Source: Candidatus Sodaliphilus fimicaballi
GTDB taxonomy: Bacteria; Bacteroidota; Bacteroidia; Bacteroidales; Muribaculaceae
NCBI GenBank assembly: GCA_018065165.1
Contig: JAGHTV010000477.1
Span: forward strand, 1 to 5,743
Direction of reading: 5' to 3'
Length of the DNA stretch: 5,743 nt
A model generated the notes under the pieces. The model saw only the letters and a list, made by a program, of their open reading frames with translations, did no database searches and was not told where the DNA came from. The position numbers were made by a program, and so were the translations under genes. This document shows positions 4,464 through 5,743 of this stretch, one piece after another. The stretch's first letter is position 1; each line of letters opens with the position of its first letter.

Positions 4464-5743
4464 TTACTTCTCGTCTTTCTTGGCCTTGAGGCAAGATACT
4501 GTGAGGTAGATGAGCAACAGGGCATATACTGCCATTGCGATAGTGCTTGTTGTCTCCTCGCTCAACTCGTGGTGATATTCAAAGCCGAAGAATACCATAC
4601 CTGCACTCACTACACCCATGAGGGCACCACCGGCAATGAAACCGCTGGCGAGCAGCGTACCGCGTTCAACGCGTGCCTTGTTGACCTCGGCATTCTTGCT
4701 GCGTGAACCCACAAACCAGCTGATGAGACCACCCACCAGCAGCGGAGTGTTGAGCTGCAAGGGAATGAACATACCCAGTGAGAATGCAAGTGCGGGAACG
4801 CCCAGCCAGTTGAGCAACAGTGCCAGGATTGCACCCACGATGTAGAGCAACCAGGGAGTCTCGCCACCCATCATCAGCGGGTCGATAACGGCTGCCATGG
4901 CGTTGGCCTGAGGAGCAACGAGAGCGTTGTCGCCTACAAAGCCGTATGTCTTGTTCAGGATAATCATTACACCACCCACGGTAGCAGCGCTCAGCAGTGT
5001 ACCCACTGCCTTCCAGGTTTGCTGCTTGGCAGGAGTTGTACCCAGCCAGTAACCAATCTTCATGTCGGTAACCATACCGCCAGCCATCGACAGTGCTGTA
5101 CATACAACACCACCTATTACCATCGATGCCACGATACCGCGTGCACCGTTGAGGCCCACAGCAACAAAGATACCCGATGCTACGATAAGGGTCATCAGTG
5201 TCATACCCGATACGGGGTTACTGCCCACGATTGCAATAGCGTTAGCGGCAACTGTTGTAAACAAGAATGCGATAACTACTACTACGAAGAATGCCACGAT
5301 AGTTTGCAGCAGGTTGTGGATAACGCCTACATAGAAGAACACTGCAGTCACTGCAAGAGCAGCAGCCAGTGCAAACACGAGCACCTTCATTGAGATGTCC
5401 TGCTGGTGACGCCCAACCTTTTCAACACCCTGGCCCTTGAGTGCCTTGCCAGCCAAGCCCACAGCACTGCGGATAACGCCCCAAGACTTCACGATGCCAA
5501 TGATACCGCTCATCGCAATACCACCGATACCGATGAAGCGTGCCGAGTTCTTGAAGATGTCCTCGGCGGGAGCAGCTGCCAGGTCGGGGTTCATTGTACC
5601 CATCAGGGGAACGATAACCCACCAGATGAAAGCACTACCGGCAAAGATGATGAACGCATAACGCAGACCCACGATGTAGCCCAGACCCAGCACGGCTGCA
5701 CCAGTGTTGAGCTTGAACACCATCTTAAACTTGTCGGTCATGA
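4464..5743 (-). CDS. OPT family oligopeptide/metal-chelate transporter, C-terminal part
   Basis: Polytopic inner-membrane transporter with its stop at 4464-4466. The frame is still open at the right edge. A methionine at 5741 exists, but bacterial OPT proteins are usually about 600-700 residues and the sequence here begins mid-family (LGLGYIVGLRYAFIIFAGS), so the true start is probably outside the window. Numbering from that methionine, signatures are SNPVSGMTLMTLI at 174-186, DMKIGYWLGTTPAKQQ at 226-241, APQANAMA at 276-283, and GVPALAFSLGMFIPLQLNTP at 314-333. About nine hydrophobic segments alternate with short loops, and the tail is charged (KAKKDEK). OPT members import peptides or metal chelates such as siderophores; the substrate here cannot be told. 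It is convergent with the metal permease and shares the terminator region with it. Confidence 0.9.
   Translation of the reverse strand, partial: MTDKFKMVFKLNTGAAVLGLGYIVGLRYAFIIFAGSAFIWWVIVPLMGTMNPDLAAAPAEDIFKNSARFIGIGGIAMSGIIGIVKSWGVIRSAVGLAGKALKGQGVEKVGRHQQDISMKVLVFALAAALAVTAVFFYVGVIHNLLQTIVAFFVVVVIAFLFTTVAANAIAIVGSNPVSGMTLMTLIVASGIFVAVGLNGARGIVASMVIGGVVCTALSMAGGMVTDMKIGYWLGTTPAKQQTWKAVGTLLSAATVGGVMIILNKTYGFVGDNALVAPQANAMAAVIDPLMMGGETPWLLYIVGAILALLLNWLGVPALAFSLGMFIPLQLNTPLLVGGLISWFVGSRSKNAEVNKARVERGTLLASGFIAGGALMGVVSAGMVFFGFEYHHELSEETTSTIAMAVYALLLIYLTVSCLKAKKDEK

Noticed and set aside
4380..4706. Plus-strand frame of 108 codons over the terminator region
   Set aside because: It translates the terminator hairpins and then the antisense of the OPT gene, with no protein-like features.

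Overview
The window looks like chromosomal DNA of a member of the Bacteroidales (Bacteroidota), probably a gut-type lineage of moderate to high GC. The evidence is the Bacteroidota-type -7 promoter box (TAnnTTTG) upstream of three genes, the lack of Shine-Dalgarno sequences, and the gene families present: a GH31 glycosidase with a PA14 insert, an AraC regulator fused to a heavy-metal-associated (HMA)-like domain, and an OPT transporter. No rRNA, tRNA, CRISPR array, insertion sequence or phage gene was seen.

Layout. Positions 1-1273 (minus) hold the N-terminal 424 codons of a secreted GH31 alpha-glycosidase/alpha-xylosidase-like enzyme that runs off the left edge. Fifteen bases upstream of it lies a classical short-chain dehydrogenase (1289-2131, minus), so the two probably form an operon. 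A divergent intergenic region (2132-2350) carries promoter boxes in both directions and a nested dyad. Then come two plus-strand genes: a 182-residue regulator with a CPRC metal-site-like N-terminus and an AraC helix-turn-helix C-terminus (2351-2899), and a 414-residue SO_0444-type metal permease with a C-terminal HMA domain (3084-4328). The 184-base gap between them holds a separate promoter, a 10+10 bp dyad next to the -7 box, and a GC-rich structured leader of about 105 nt. A convergent terminator region (4329-4463) separates the permease from an OPT-family transporter (4464-5743, minus) that is cut at its 5' end by the right edge.

How it fits together. The central pair reads as a small metal-homeostasis module. 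A one-component regulator that could bind a thiophilic metal through C8/C11 sits directly before a membrane exporter with cysteine pairs in the membrane, in a late loop and in a tethered HMA domain. The metal (Cu, Zn or an As-type species) cannot be read from the sequence. The GH31/SDR pair and the OPT transporter look like ordinary carbohydrate and peptide/metal-chelate uptake functions with no clear link to the module. The parts most worth a second look are the regulator-exporter pair and the non-coding DNA between them.
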